Positions 1 to 8,642 of a DNA stretch of 64,000 bases are shown here, piece after piece. Numbering within the stretch: the first letter of the stretch is position 1; the number at the start of each line of letters is the position of its first letter. The position numbers and the translations under genes were made by a program. The notes below the pieces were generated by a model, which was not told where the DNA came from, searched no databases, and worked only from the letters and a program-made list of their open reading frames with translations. The stretch spans positions 1,594,001 to 1,658,000 of the forward strand of contig NZ_CP123384.1 in NCBI RefSeq assembly GCF_040409955.1, in the 5' to 3' direction. The stretch is from Salipiger sp. H15. Lineage in GTDB: Bacteria; Pseudomonadota; Alphaproteobacteria; Rhodobacterales; Rhodobacteraceae.

Positions 1-874
1 GGCCAAGGCCGAGGTGAACGCGGCGCAGGCGGACGTGGAGCTGTCGGTCTCGGACCACGACCGGGCCAAGGCGCTGGCGGCGCGCGGCACGATCTCGACC
101 GCGGCGCTCGATCAGGCGCGCACCGCGGCGCTGGCGGCGCAGGCGCGGCTCGAGACCTCGCGCGCCGCGGTGGCGATGCGCGAGGCGGAACTGGCCAACG
201 CGCAGGCGCAGCTCATCGGCTTCGACGACCAAGGGCTGGCCGAGGCGCTGGTCGAGGTTGGATCCTCGGACATTCCGCTGCGCGCGCCGGTCGATGGCCG
301 CATCCTGCGCGTCGTCGAGGAATCCGAGACCACGCTCGGGGCCGGCGCGCCGGTGCTCGAGATCGGCAATATCGAAGAGGACCTGCAGGTCGCGGTGGAC
401 CTCCTGTCGTCGGACGCGGTGCAGGTGGTGCCCGGCGCGCGGGTGATGCTCGACGACTGGGGCGGGCTGGGCACGCTCGACGCCGTGGTCGAGCGCATCG
501 CGCCGTTGGGAAGCACCGAGGTCTCGGCGCTGGGGGTCGAGGAGCAGCGCGTGCGGGTGATCCTGCGCTTCACCGCCCCGCCCGAGACGCGCGCGGCGCT
601 GGGGCACGGCTACCGGGTGCTGGCGCGGATCGTCACATGGGAGGCGCAGGACACGCTGCAGATTCCCCAAAGCGCCGCCTTCCGCGAGGGCGGGGAGTGG
701 GCGGTGTTCCGGGTCGAGGGCGGGCGCGCCGAGCAGGTGCCGGTCACGCTCGGGCAGGGCAACGGCGCGCAGGTGCAGGTGCTGGACGGGCTGGGGGAGG
801 GGGACGAGATCGTGCTCTACCCGCCGGCGGATCTGGCGGATGGCGATCTCGTGGCGCAGCGGCAGGCGGGGTGA
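1..874 (+). CDS. HlyD-family efflux periplasmic adaptor, 5' truncated by window edge
   Basis: The reading frame is open from the first bases of the window, so the true start lies upstream and only about the last 290 residues are seen. The visible part has an Ala/Glu-rich helical hairpin (about residues 1-65), a lipoyl/barrel-like segment with the sequence IPLRAPVDGRIL, and a C-terminal beta-barrel region ending in DEIVLYPPADLADGDLV, the order expected of membrane-fusion proteins that link an inner-membrane RND or ABC pump to the outer membrane. The pump gene is not downstream, since the next gene is convergent, so it should lie upstream of the window. The substrate cannot be told. Confidence 0.85.
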   Translation, partial: AKAEVNAAQADVELSVSDHDRAKALAARGTISTAALDQARTAALAAQARLETSRAAVAMREAELANAQAQLIGFDDQGLAEALVEVGSSDIPLRAPVDGRILRVVEESETTLGAGAPVLEIGNIEEDLQVAVDLLSSDAVQVVPGARVMLDDWGGLGTLDAVVERIAPLGSTEVSALGVEEQRVRVILRFTAPPETRAALGHGYRVLARIVTWEAQDTLQIPQSAAFREGGEWAVFRVEGGRAEQVPVTLGQGNGAQVQVLDGLGEGDEIVLYPPADLADGDLVAQRQAG

Positions 875-890
875 GCCGCGCGGGCTGCGA

Positions 891-911
891 CCCGGGGCAA
901 AGCGCCCCGGG
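891..911. terminator. Hairpin between convergent adaptor and ubiK genes
   Basis: An 8-bp perfect stem (cccggggc / gccccggg) with a short aaag-type loop lies between the convergent genes. There is no clear T-run on either side, so it may be a weak or Rho-assisted terminator. Confidence 0.4.
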
Positions 912-947
912 GCAAAGATTCAGACAGGGCGGGCTGCCCGGCGCGGG

Positions 948-1193
948 TCAGGCCTGACCCTTCTCCAGCGCGTCGAGCCGCGCCTTGAGTGCCTCGTTCT
1001 CCTCGCGGGCCTTCTGCGCCATGGCGCGGACCGCGTCGAACTCCTCGCGGGTCACGAAGTCGCGATCCGCCAGCCAGCGGTCGATCACCGACTTCACGGC
1101 CGTTTCTGCCTCTTCCTTCGCGCCCTGTGCCACGCCCATCGCGTTGGTCATGAGCTGCGAGAGATCCTCGAATACCTTGTTGCGCGTCTGCAT
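948..1193 (-). CDS. ubiK: UbiK-family ubiquinone biosynthesis accessory factor (BMFP domain)
   Basis: A small 81-residue helical protein with an N-terminal amphipathic stretch ([19 protein letters not shown]) and a C-terminal coiled coil rich in E, K and A, the pattern of the BMFP/UbiK family. In enterobacteria UbiK scaffolds the soluble late steps of ubiquinone synthesis and binds lipids. The ATG at 1193 is chosen because GGAGAG lies about 6 bases before it. An alternative ATG at 1208 adds five residues. It is divergent from lgt with about 95 bases between starts. Family assignment is by size, order of segments and composition. Confidence 0.8.
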   Translation of the reverse strand: MQTRNKVFEDLSQLMTNAMGVAQGAKEEAETAVKSVIDRWLADRDFVTREEFDAVRAMAQKAREENEALKARLDALEKGQA

Positions 1194-1287
1194 TGGGCTC
1201 TCCGTCATATGCTTGCCCTCTATATGGGCCGGGAACCCCGCCGTCACAAGGTTGACTTCCCGCGGAAACTCCCGGCACACATCGCGC

Positions 1288-2175
1288 ATGAGAGCCGCCA
1301 TTCCCTTTCCGCCCCTGTCCTCCGAGGTCTTCTCGATCTCGGTCTTCGGCATGGAATTCGCCCTGCGCTGGTACGCGCTTGCCTATATCGCGGGCATCAT
1401 CATCGGCTGGCGCATCGCCGTCGCCGCGGTGAAACGCGTCCGGCTCTGGCCGGGCGACACGCCCCCCATGACCCCCGCGCAGGTCGAGCAGCTGCTGACC
1501 TGGGTGATTCTGGGCATCATCCTCGGCGGGCGGCTCGGCTTCGTGCTGTTCTACCAGCCCGCCTACTACCTGACCCACCCGGCCGAGATCCTGATGGTCT
1601 GGCACGGCGGCATGTCCTTCCACGGCGGCTTCCTCGGCGTGCTGATCGGTTTCCTCGGCTTCTGCCTGAAGAACCGCATCCCGCTTGGCTCCACCGCCGA
1701 CATGCTGGCGATTTCCGTGCCGCCGGGCCTGCTGCTGGGGCGCATCGCCAACTTCGTCAACGCCGAACTCTGGGGCCGCCCGACCGAGCTGCCCTGGGGG
1801 GTGATCTTCCCCGGCGAGGCGGCGCAGTCCTGCGGGCAGGCGCTCGGCGAGATGTGCGCGCGGCATCCCTCGCAGATCTACGAGGCGCTGCTGGAGGGCG
1901 TGCTGCTCGGCGGGCTGCTGCTCTGGCTGGCGCTGCGCAAAGGCGGGCTGAAGACGCCGTGGCAGCTGGCCGGGGTCTTCCTCGCGGGCTACGGCATCGC
2001 GCGCTTCCTCGTCGAGTTCGTGCGCCAGCCCGATGCGCAGTTCGTCTCGCCCGGCAACCCGCTCGGCCTTGCGTGGCACGTCGGCGGCTACGGGCTGACC
2101 ATGGGCCAGATGCTGTCGCTGCCGATGCTCCTCGTGGGCGTCGGCCTCATCCTCTGGGCGCGGCGGCGCGCATGA
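1288..2175 (+). CDS. lgt: Prolipoprotein diacylglyceryl transferase
   Basis: Integral inner-membrane enzyme that transfers diacylglyceryl from phosphatidylglycerol to the lipobox cysteine of prolipoproteins, the first step of lipoprotein maturation. The 295-residue protein has several hydrophobic segments, the [12 protein letters not shown] motif and the Lgt signature [15 protein letters not shown] followed by [12 protein letters not shown]. All are diagnostic. The ATG at 1288 gives the usual family length. The stop overlaps the next start (ATGA at 2172-2175), so lgt and the methyltransferase gene are translationally coupled. Confidence 0.96.
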   Translation: MRAAIPFPPLSSEVFSISVFGMEFALRWYALAYIAGIIIGWRIAVAAVKRVRLWPGDTPPMTPAQVEQLLTWVILGIILGGRLGFVLFYQPAYYLTHPAEILMVWHGGMSFHGGFLGVLIGFLGFCLKNRIPLGSTADMLAISVPPGLLLGRIANFVNAELWGRPTELPWGVIFPGEAAQSCGQALGEMCARHPSQIYEALLEGVLLGGLLLWLALRKGGLKTPWQLAGVFLAGYGIARFLVEFVRQPDAQFVSPGNPLGLAWHVGGYGLTMGQMLSLPMLLVGVGLILWARRRA

Positions 2176-3236
2176 GCGCGCTGCTGCCGCTGCTTCAGGC
2201 GCGGATCGCGGCCGAGGGGCCGATGACCGTCGCCGAATACATGACCTGGTGCCTGCTGCACCCGCTGCACGGCTATTACACCACCCGCGATCCGCTGGGC
2301 GCGCAGGGCGATTTCACCACCGCCCCCGAGATCAGCCAGATGTTCGGCGAGCTGCTCGGCCTCGCGCTGGCGCAGAGCTGGATGGACCAGCGCTGCCCCT
2401 CTCGGATCATCCTCGCCGAGCTGGGGCCGGGGCGCGGCACGCTGATGGCCGATGCACTGCGCGCCATGCGGGCGGTGCCGGGGCTGATCGAGGCGGCGGA
2501 GCTGCACCTCGTCGAGGCCTCGCCGACGCTGCGCGCCGAGCAGGCCAAGCGGCTCGGAGGCTTTGCGCCGCGCTGGCACGACAGCCTTGCCGACCTGCCC
2601 GAGGGGCCGCTCTTCCTGATTGCCAACGAATTCTTCGACGCCCTGCCGATCCGTCAGTTCCTGCGCGACGGCGATGGCTGGCGCGAGCGCGTGGTGGGCT
2701 GGCACGAGGGGCGCCTGTCCTTCGGCCTCACCGACATCGCGCCGCAAGCCATGCTCGAGCACCGGCTGGCGGACACCCGGCAGGGCGATCTGGTCGAGAC
2801 CTGCGCCCCGGCCGAGGCCATCGTGCAGGAGGTCGGGCGGCGGGTTGCGGGTCATGGCGGGGTTGCGCTCATCGTCGACTACGGTGACTGGGGCAGCCTT
2901 GGCGATACGCTGCAGGCGGTGCGGGCGCACCGCAAGACCGATCCGCTCGACGCGCCCGGCGAGGCGGACCTGACCGCCCACGTGGATTTCCGGGCGCTTG
3001 CAGGGGCCGCGGACCCGGCCTGCCATGCGCCGCTGACCGCGCAGGGCGTGGTCCTCGAGCGGCTCGGCATCACCGAGCGGGCGCGTGCGCTTGCCACACG
3101 GCTCTCCGGCGCTGCGCTCGACAGCCACGTCAGCGCACATCGCCGGTTGACGCACCCCGGTGAAATGGGAAGTTTGTTCAAGGTTCTGGCGCTGCATGCG
3201 CCGGACGCACCGACGCCGCCCGGATTGGATACATGA
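2172..3236 (+). CDS. MidA/NDUFAF7-type SAM-dependent protein arginine methyltransferase
   Basis: A 354-residue class I methyltransferase of the MidA/NDUFAF7 (DUF185) family. Visible are the family start [20 protein letters not shown], the motif [15 protein letters not shown], the SAM-binding [14 protein letters not shown], and [12 protein letters not shown]. The mitochondrial relative methylates an arginine of complex I subunit NDUFS2. A matching role on bacterial NuoD is plausible but not shown. The start overlaps lgt by 4 bases and the stop overlaps pgeF by 4 bases, a compact lgt-midA-pgeF arrangement. Confidence 0.9.
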   Translation: MSALLPLLQARIAAEGPMTVAEYMTWCLLHPLHGYYTTRDPLGAQGDFTTAPEISQMFGELLGLALAQSWMDQRCPSRIILAELGPGRGTLMADALRAMRAVPGLIEAAELHLVEASPTLRAEQAKRLGGFAPRWHDSLADLPEGPLFLIANEFFDALPIRQFLRDGDGWRERVVGWHEGRLSFGLTDIAPQAMLEHRLADTRQGDLVETCAPAEAIVQEVGRRVAGHGGVALIVDYGDWGSLGDTLQAVRAHRKTDPLDAPGEADLTAHVDFRALAGAADPACHAPLTAQGVVLERLGITERARALATRLSGAALDSHVSAHRRLTHPGEMGSLFKVLALHAPDAPTPPGLDT

Positions 3237-3988
3237 CGCTCGAAATCATCACCGCAGACTCGCTCGCGCCGCTCAGACACGGGTTCTTCACCCGCAAGGG
3301 AGGTGCGTCCTCCGGGGTGTTCGCCGGGCTCAACTGCGGACCGGGCTCGTCCGACCAGCGCGAGATCGTGGCGATCAACCGATCCCGCGTGGCGCAGGCC
3401 ATGGAGGTGCCGGTCGAGGCGCTGGTGACCGTGAGCCAGGTGCATTCGCCGCGGGTGGTTACCGTGACCGGCCCGCTGGCCGAGCCGCGCCCCGAGGCCG
3501 ACGGGCTGGTGACCAACCAGCCGGGCATCGCGCTTGCCGTGCTCACCGCCGACTGCCAGCCGGTGCTCTTTGCCGATGCCGAGGCCGGGGTGATCGGCGC
3601 CGCCCACGCGGGCTGGCGCGGGGCGCAGGCCGGAGTTCTGGAAGAGACGGTCGATGCGATGATCGCCCTCGGCGCGACGCGCGACGGCATCCGTGCGGTG
3701 ATTGGGCCGACGATCAGCCAGCGCGCCTACGAGGTCGGGCCCGAGTTCTTCGACGAGTTCATGCTCGAGGATCCGCAGAACGGACGGTTCTTCGCGGGCG
3801 GGAAGGGGGATCGCGTGTTGTTCGACCTTCCGGCCTATGGCCTGCACCGGCTGCGCGCCGCCGGGGTCGAGGCGGAATGGACCCGCCACTGCACCTATAC
3901 CGACGCCGAGCGCTTCTTCTCGTTCCGCCGGGCGACGCATCTGCGCGAGGCCGATTACGGCCGGCTGATCTCTGCTATCCGCCTCTGA
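3233..3988 (+). CDS. pgeF: Peptidoglycan editing factor / purine nucleoside phosphorylase-like (YfiH family)
   Basis: A 251-residue protein of the Cu-oxidase_4 (YfiH/LACC1) family. Metal-site motifs are visible: SQVHSPRV, LTADCQPVLFAD and AAHAGWRGAQAGV (zinc-binding H/C/H), then IGPTISQRAYEVG. E. coli YfiH prevents misincorporation of L-Ser in peptidoglycan, and other members act on purine nucleosides or phenols. Which activity applies here cannot be decided. The ATG overlaps the preceding stop (ATGA), so translation is probably coupled to the methyltransferase. Confidence 0.92.
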   Translation: MTLEIITADSLAPLRHGFFTRKGGASSGVFAGLNCGPGSSDQREIVAINRSRVAQAMEVPVEALVTVSQVHSPRVVTVTGPLAEPRPEADGLVTNQPGIALAVLTADCQPVLFADAEAGVIGAAHAGWRGAQAGVLEETVDAMIALGATRDGIRAVIGPTISQRAYEVGPEFFDEFMLEDPQNGRFFAGGKGDRVLFDLPAYGLHRLRAAGVEAEWTRHCTYTDAERFFSFRRATHLREADYGRLISAIRL

Positions 3989-4023
3989 GGCGCGGGCGGC
4001 TCCGGTCCGTCCCGGATCCTTTG

Positions 4024-4056
4024 CCACGATTCGTCCGGGCCTCCGGCGAATTGTGG
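4024..4056 (+). terminator. Stem-loop downstream of pgeF
   Basis: A 10-bp inverted repeat, ccacgattcg / cgaattgtgg, with one G-U pair and a 13-base loop lies 36 bases past the pgeF stop. There is no T-run, so it may be a processing or weak termination structure. Confidence 0.35.
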
Positions 4057-4248
4057 CGGCGAGGTTCTCGATTTCCCTACAATCGCATTCCCGCTGCGGC
4101 ATTGGCTCCTGCAGACCGATGAAATTCCACTAAATTTTGACAGAAATGCCAGAATGCGGCCTGATCAAGGCCAGTCGATTAGACGTCCTTCTGTCGTTGT
4201 TGGTGGGGGCCAGCACGGATGTGACAGCCTCTGCCAAGGGATGTTGAT

Positions 4249-5037
4249 ATGACCAGTGTTCATCACGCGGCCCGGCGCCGCGAAGATGATTTTTCGCCAG
4301 TTTCTCGCAATCCGGTTTCTCTCCGGACCGGGCGGCCTCGTCGCGCAGGCTCTCTCATGCGCAAGTACGAGGTCGCCGCCTTGCTGCCCGACCTGTCGCT
4401 CTCGATGAAGCAGCAGGTGGCCCCGGCGCTGCCGCTCTTCGAAGACGCCTGCTCGGCCTTTGCCCGCGGAACGCTGATCCAGACAGTGCGCGGCCCCGTC
4501 GCCATCGAGGACCTGCTTCCGGGCGACTATATCGAAACCAGCCGCGGGGTGCAGTCGATCACCTGGATCGGCTCGACCACCTACGTGCCCGGCGTGGCGA
4601 GCGAGGACAGCGGCCTCGACTCGCTCACGCGGATCACCGCAGAGGCCTTCGGGCTCGGCCGTCCCGGCGTCGACCTGCTGCTGGGCCCGGCCGCGCGGAT
4701 GGTGGTGAGCCGCCCGCGGTTCAAGGCGCTGCTTGGCCAGGACAGCGTGCTGGTGCCCGTCGCCGGCGAGGCGGACTGGGACCGCATCGTGCCGGTGACC
4801 CCCGTCGGGGGCGTGCAGCTCTATCACCTGATGGTGCAGCGCCATGCGACGATCCGGGTCGGCGGGCTCGAGATGGAGACCTACCATCCGGGCACGGCGC
4901 TTCACGGCATGACCAGCCAGAACCTGCGCGCCCTTTTCCTGTCGATGTTCGACAACCTGCACGAGGTCCAGGATTTCGGCGAGCTGTCGATGACCCGCTC
5001 CTCGCGCGAGGCGGTCGACCGTCTGCTGGCGAGCTGA
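4249..5037 (+). CDS. Hint (Hedgehog/intein) domain protein, nucleophile apparently substituted
   Basis: A 262-residue protein with an N-terminal basic segment of about 60 residues and a Hint domain (about 65-230). The domain start FARGTLIQTVRGPVAIEDLLPGD, the block IETSRGVQSITWIGS, and the late LLGPAARMVVSRP and TYHPGTALHGM resemble the Hint_2 proteins common in Rhodobacteraceae. In that family the domain usually opens C-F-x-x-G-T. Here the equivalent position is Ala70, with a Cys two residues earlier (C68), so self-cleavage may be lost. The start is supported by AAGGGA 7 bases upstream. A TTGACA box at 4137-4142 may be the promoter -35. Role unknown. Confidence 0.82.
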   Translation: MTSVHHAARRREDDFSPVSRNPVSLRTGRPRRAGSLMRKYEVAALLPDLSLSMKQQVAPALPLFEDACSAFARGTLIQTVRGPVAIEDLLPGDYIETSRGVQSITWIGSTTYVPGVASEDSGLDSLTRITAEAFGLGRPGVDLLLGPAARMVVSRPRFKALLGQDSVLVPVAGEADWDRIVPVTPVGGVQLYHLMVQRHATIRVGGLEMETYHPGTALHGMTSQNLRALFLSMFDNLHEVQDFGELSMTRSSREAVDRLLAS

Positions 5038-5073
5038 TCCGAACTTTCCGGGAGATTTGGGGCCGGTCCGCCG

Positions 5074-5574
5074 TCAGGCGGTCCGGCTCAGCCGTTCCTC
5101 GAGCACGTCGAAGGGCACGCCCGGCTCGTCCTTGGCGCCGCGGATGACCAGCGAGGTCTTGACCGAGGCGACGTTCGGCGCGGTCAGCAGCTTCTCGGTC
5201 AGGAAGGCCTGGAAGGTGGAAAGATCCGGCGCCACGCATTTCAGGATGAAATCCACCTCGCCGTTCAGCATGTGGCACTCACGCACGAGCGGCCAACTGC
5301 GGCAGCGGTCCTCGAAGGCGCGCAGGTCGGCCTCGGCCTGGCTCTGCAACCCGACGCTGGCGAACACCTGCACCTCGAAGCCGAGTTCGCGGGAATCGAC
5401 CTCGGCGTGGTAGCCCCTGATGAACCCCTGCTCCTCGAGCGTGCGCACGCGGCGCAGGCAGGGCGGCGCCGAAATGCCGACCCGTCGGGCAAGTTCGACG
5501 TTGGTCATGCGGCCATCGGCCTGCAGTTCTGCCAGAATCTTCCGGTCGATGGGATCAAGCCTGTGGGCGGGCAT
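5074..5574 (-). CDS. Lrp/AsnC-family transcriptional regulator
   Basis: A 166-residue protein with an N-terminal winged helix-turn-helix (LDPIDRKILAELQADGRM, VELARRVGISAPPCLRRVRTLE) and a C-terminal RAM/AsnC ligand-binding domain (GFEVQVFASVGL, GEVDFILKCVAPDL). Lrp-type proteins form dimers to octamers and respond to amino acids. It is divergent from trxB, a neighbourhood also common in other Rhodobacteraceae. The intergenic inverted repeat at 5629-5652 is a good candidate for its binding site, suggesting self-regulation and possibly control of trxB. Confidence 0.93.
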   Translation of the reverse strand: MPAHRLDPIDRKILAELQADGRMTNVELARRVGISAPPCLRRVRTLEEQGFIRGYHAEVDSRELGFEVQVFASVGLQSQAEADLRAFEDRCRSWPLVRECHMLNGEVDFILKCVAPDLSTFQAFLTEKLLTAPNVASVKTSLVIRGAKDEPGVPFDVLEERLSRTA

Positions 5575-5628
5575 GCGTCTTCCTTGAGCTTTTCGCGAAT
5601 ATTATACCAGATGGGATATCGCCGCAAT

Positions 5629-5652
5629 AATCTTTCATAATCTTGAAAGATT
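5629..5652. promoter_or_regulatory. Candidate Lrp operator, 8-8-8 inverted repeat
   Basis: A perfect palindrome AATCTTTC-N8-GAAAGATT sits in an AT-rich stretch 54 bases upstream of the lrp start and 114 bases before trxB. The spacing places the half-sites about 1.5 helical turns apart. Confidence 0.55.
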
Positions 5653-5765
5653 CTTAACGAGACGACATTCCGGGGGAGAAGCGGGGCGCGCGGGGTTTGC
5701 GTCGCCGCCGCGCGTGGCTATATGCAATTCCCAAACCGAATGCCATAGCTCGCGAGAGGCTCCCC

Positions 5766-6770
5766 ATGTCCGACACCCGCCACACACGGCTCCTCATCAT
5801 CGGCTCCGGCCCGGCCGGCTATACCGCCGGCGTCTATGCGTCGCGCGCGATGCTGTCGCCGCTGCTGGTGCAGGGTCTGGAACCCGGTGGCCAGCTGACC
5901 ACCACCACCGAGGTCGAGAACTGGCCCGGCGAGACCGAGATCCAGGGCCCCGACCTGATGGTGAAGATGGAGGCGCATGCGCGTGCCATGGGCTGCGAGA
6001 TCATCGGCGACATCATCAGCTCGCTCGACCTCGGCCAGCGTCCCTTCGTGGCGCAGAGCGACAGCGGCACCACCTACACCGCCGACGCGGTGATCCTCGC
6101 CACCGGCGCGCGGGCGAAATGGCTGGGCCTGCCGACCGAGGACGCGTTCAAGGGCTTCGGCGTCTCGGCCTGCGCCACCTGTGACGGCTTCTTCTACCGC
6201 GGGCAGGAGATCGTGGTGATCGGCGGCGGCAACACCGCCGTGGAAGAGGCGCTGTTCCTCACCAACTTCGCCAGCAAGGTCACGCTGGTGCACCGCCGCG
6301 ACGAGCTGCGCGCCGAGAAGATCCTGCAGGAGCGCCTGTTCAACCACCCCAAGATCGAGACGCTCTGGCATCACCAGCTCGAGGAAGTGGTTGGCGACGA
6401 CATGCCCAAGGGTGTGACCGGCGTGAAGGTGAAACACGTGAAGACCGGCGAGATCAGGGAGATCCCCGCCAAGGGCGTGTTCATCGCCATCGGCCACGCG
6501 CCGGCGTCGGAACTGGTGAAGGACCAGCTCGAGACGCACATGGGCGGTTACGTGGTGACCAAGCCCGGCACCACCGAGACCTCGATCCCCGGCGTCTTCG
6601 CCGCGGGCGACCTGACCGACCACAAGTACCGGCAGGCCGTGACCTCGGCGGGCATGGGCTGCATGGCCGCGCTCGAGGCCGAGCGCTGGCTGGCCGAGCA
6701 GGGGCTCGATGCGGGCAAGGACACCACCGAGCCGCTCGGCTACGGCGCGCCGGTGGAGCAGGCCTCCTGA
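5766..6770 (+). CDS. trxB: Thioredoxin-disulfide reductase
   Basis: A 334-residue low-Mr flavoenzyme that passes electrons from NADPH through FAD and a CxxC disulfide to thioredoxin in the cytoplasm. Visible are the FAD Rossmann motif [10 protein letters not shown] (about 13-22), the redox pair C136-A-T-C139 in [11 protein letters not shown], the NADPH motif [21 protein letters not shown], and the C-terminal FAD motif [16 protein letters not shown]. The length and cysteine positions match the E. coli enzyme. The ATG at 5766 precedes [13 protein letters not shown]; upstream in-frame codons lack family similarity. Confidence 0.97.
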   Translation: MSDTRHTRLLIIGSGPAGYTAGVYASRAMLSPLLVQGLEPGGQLTTTTEVENWPGETEIQGPDLMVKMEAHARAMGCEIIGDIISSLDLGQRPFVAQSDSGTTYTADAVILATGARAKWLGLPTEDAFKGFGVSACATCDGFFYRGQEIVVIGGGNTAVEEALFLTNFASKVTLVHRRDELRAEKILQERLFNHPKIETLWHHQLEEVVGDDMPKGVTGVKVKHVKTGEIREIPAKGVFIAIGHAPASELVKDQLETHMGGYVVTKPGTTETSIPGVFAAGDLTDHKYRQAVTSAGMGCMAALEAERWLAEQGLDAGKDTTEPLGYGAPVEQAS

Positions 6771-6795
6771 GCCATCGCGACGGCTGACAGGATCA

Positions 6796-6830
6796 GGGGC
6801 GCGGCGCCGCGGGACGGTGCCGCGCCCTTT
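6796..6830 (+). terminator. Rho-independent terminator of trxB
   Basis: A 9-bp GC stem (gggcgcggc / gccgcgccc) is followed directly by TTT, 26 bases past the trxB stop. Confidence 0.65.
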
Positions 6831-6962
6831 GCATTTCCGCGCGCCATATGGATGCGACGCGCGACTGTCTTGCGAATGTCGCGAGAGGGAATTCGATGTG
6901 GTGCGATTGGCGCACCTTTCGGAATTCCTTGAAATTCCATTGATCTAATTTCTTGCCGTCGT

Positions 6963-6992
6963 TTGACAGATTTTTAAGTATCCCGCCTGTAT
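6963..6992 (+). promoter_or_regulatory. Possible promoter of the 435-aa secreted-type protein gene
   Basis: TTGACA at 6963-6968 lies in an AT-rich stretch and is followed after 18 bases by CTGTAT. Only the -35 is a good match, so this is tentative. Confidence 0.35.
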
Positions 6993-7067
6993 TGCTTTGC
7001 GATCGAAAAGGGGGGCTGTTCGAAAATGAATGAGGTTGGCTCCCCGAGTGAAATGGGGAGAGGATAA

Positions 7068-8375
7068 ATGGTGAATGTCAGGAATTTCGGGTCTACCGCT
7101 TCGGGCCGTCAATCGGAGAGCGAGTCGCATCCGGGGCATGCCAACGGGATGAATTTCAACCAGTTCGCGAACCTGTTGCCGAGGATCGGCGATGGCGCGC
7201 ACCATGGCCGGGGGCCCTTCTGGAGTGACTGGCTCGACGGGCTGGATCCGCACCGCTTCCAGTTGAATCTGCGGGGGATCGATTTCGTCGATGCGGATGC
7301 GGAGGGTGCCGAGACGACGCGCAATATCGACGCATTCCTGCAAAAGGCGCTGGAGCAGACCGACGCCGGCACGCTTGCCTCCCTCCTGACGGTCGACGGA
7401 TCGAAGGAAAAGGCATTCCTCGTGATCTGGGAATATCTCGACGACGGTTATGTCGGCGAGGGGTATTACGCGCCGGTGAACGAGAATTTCATCCGCCTCG
7501 GCGTCGAATATGCCTCCTACCTCGCGGAGGGCGGCGCTTCGCTCACTGACGCGATCGCCAAATTCACGCCGGACGATGGGGATGCAAATGACACGCCCGA
7601 GCGCCTGCAATCGGTGCATGACAACCTGCTCGGGAACCTGTCGCTCTCGGCGATTGAGTCGCGTTTCGGTGCCGGCACCGCCGAGGCGATCGCGCTGATC
7701 GCGCTGGTCGAGGAGGTGAACCCGGACCTGCTGGAGCGGCCCTACTATTCCGGCAACGAGGGAGCGGGGGCTGCCCATGACGCCGTGCGCGCCTTCGACT
7801 ACGATCAGGGCTACGCGCGCAGCGACTACATCGAGACGCATTTCGGCGCGGTGGATGCCCGCGCCACCGAGGGCGGTCTCGGCACCGAGATGATCTTCGG
7901 CGATGGCAACTCGGCGGATGGCTACGCGGTCACCCGCCACGAGGGGGCGGGGGTCGAGCTTGCGCTGAAGGTGAAGCTGCGCGGCGTCGGGGACTACGAC
8001 GACAGCCACGTGTCCTATGCCGAGGATGGCAGCGCCACCTTCACCGTCGAGGCCGGGCCCGCCTCGACCGACCGCATGGCCTGGAACGTCGACTGGGCCG
8101 CGACGGTCACCGAGGCCGGTGATGACGACAGCTTCGAGTTCCGGTTGCTGCTCGACGTGGACGGGAGCGAGGCGGAGCAGTTCGTCGATCTCGCCGCCGC
8201 GACGGGCAACGAATACGGCACCGCGCCGAGCCTGCAGAACTCGTGGAACTACGGGTTCTTCGACGACGCGCTCTTCGACACCACCGAGGCGGAAGGCCAC
8301 TACACGGTCCGCCTCGAGGCCTGGGACGACGGCGCGCTGATCGCCTCGCAGACCATCTACATCGACGCGGTCTGA
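7068..8375 (+). CDS. Uncharacterised 435-aa acidic protein with C-terminal beta-sandwich-like region
   Basis: Not recognised. The start has a strong site, GGGGAGAGG, 4 bases before the ATG. There is no N-terminal signal peptide or membrane segment. The N-terminal half is mostly helical (SLTDAIAKF, LSLSAIESRFGAGTAEAIALIALVEEV). The C-terminal half (about 285-435) is rich in D, E, Y and T with alternating strands (ATFTVEAGP, FEFRLLLDVDG, HYTVRLEAWDDG) and ends in SQTIYIDAV, like the acidic beta-sandwich repeats of exported Rhodobacteraceae proteins. The upstream region is AT-rich, unlike the neighbours. A GC hairpin at 8387-8413 follows the stop. Confidence 0.7.
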   Translation: MVNVRNFGSTASGRQSESESHPGHANGMNFNQFANLLPRIGDGAHHGRGPFWSDWLDGLDPHRFQLNLRGIDFVDADAEGAETTRNIDAFLQKALEQTDAGTLASLLTVDGSKEKAFLVIWEYLDDGYVGEGYYAPVNENFIRLGVEYASYLAEGGASLTDAIAKFTPDDGDANDTPERLQSVHDNLLGNLSLSAIESRFGAGTAEAIALIALVEEVNPDLLERPYYSGNEGAGAAHDAVRAFDYDQGYARSDYIETHFGAVDARATEGGLGTEMIFGDGNSADGYAVTRHEGAGVELALKVKLRGVGDYDDSHVSYAEDGSATFTVEAGPASTDRMAWNVDWAATVTEAGDDDSFEFRLLLDVDGSEAEQFVDLAAATGNEYGTAPSLQNSWNYGFFDDALFDTTEAEGHYTVRLEAWDDGALIASQTIYIDAV

Positions 8376-8386
8376 CGCGTCGAATG

Positions 8387-8413
8387 GGGGCGGCGGGCAG
8401 GGTCCGCCGCCCC
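8387..8413 (+). terminator. Hairpin after the 435-aa protein gene
   Basis: A perfect 10-bp stem (ggggcggcgg / ccgccgcccc) with a 7-base loop begins 12 bases past the stop. No T-run follows. Confidence 0.5.
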
Positions 8414-8642
8414 ACGCTGCCGCCCGCGGCGCAAGCCCTGCGGTAACGCTGCGTCTCTCTCGCAGAATTGAGCCTCCCGACAACCCAAGGGGGTTTGATG
8501 GACCGGCGCGCGGCGCATAGGTTTTCAGGAAACAAACCACGAGGTTCGACACCTTCGCCCCGGCGCCGCTACGCGGCGGTTCCCGGTCCCGACACTGACG
8601 CCCTGAGCGATGTCTCCCTGACCCCTCTTTGCGGAGGTAGCC

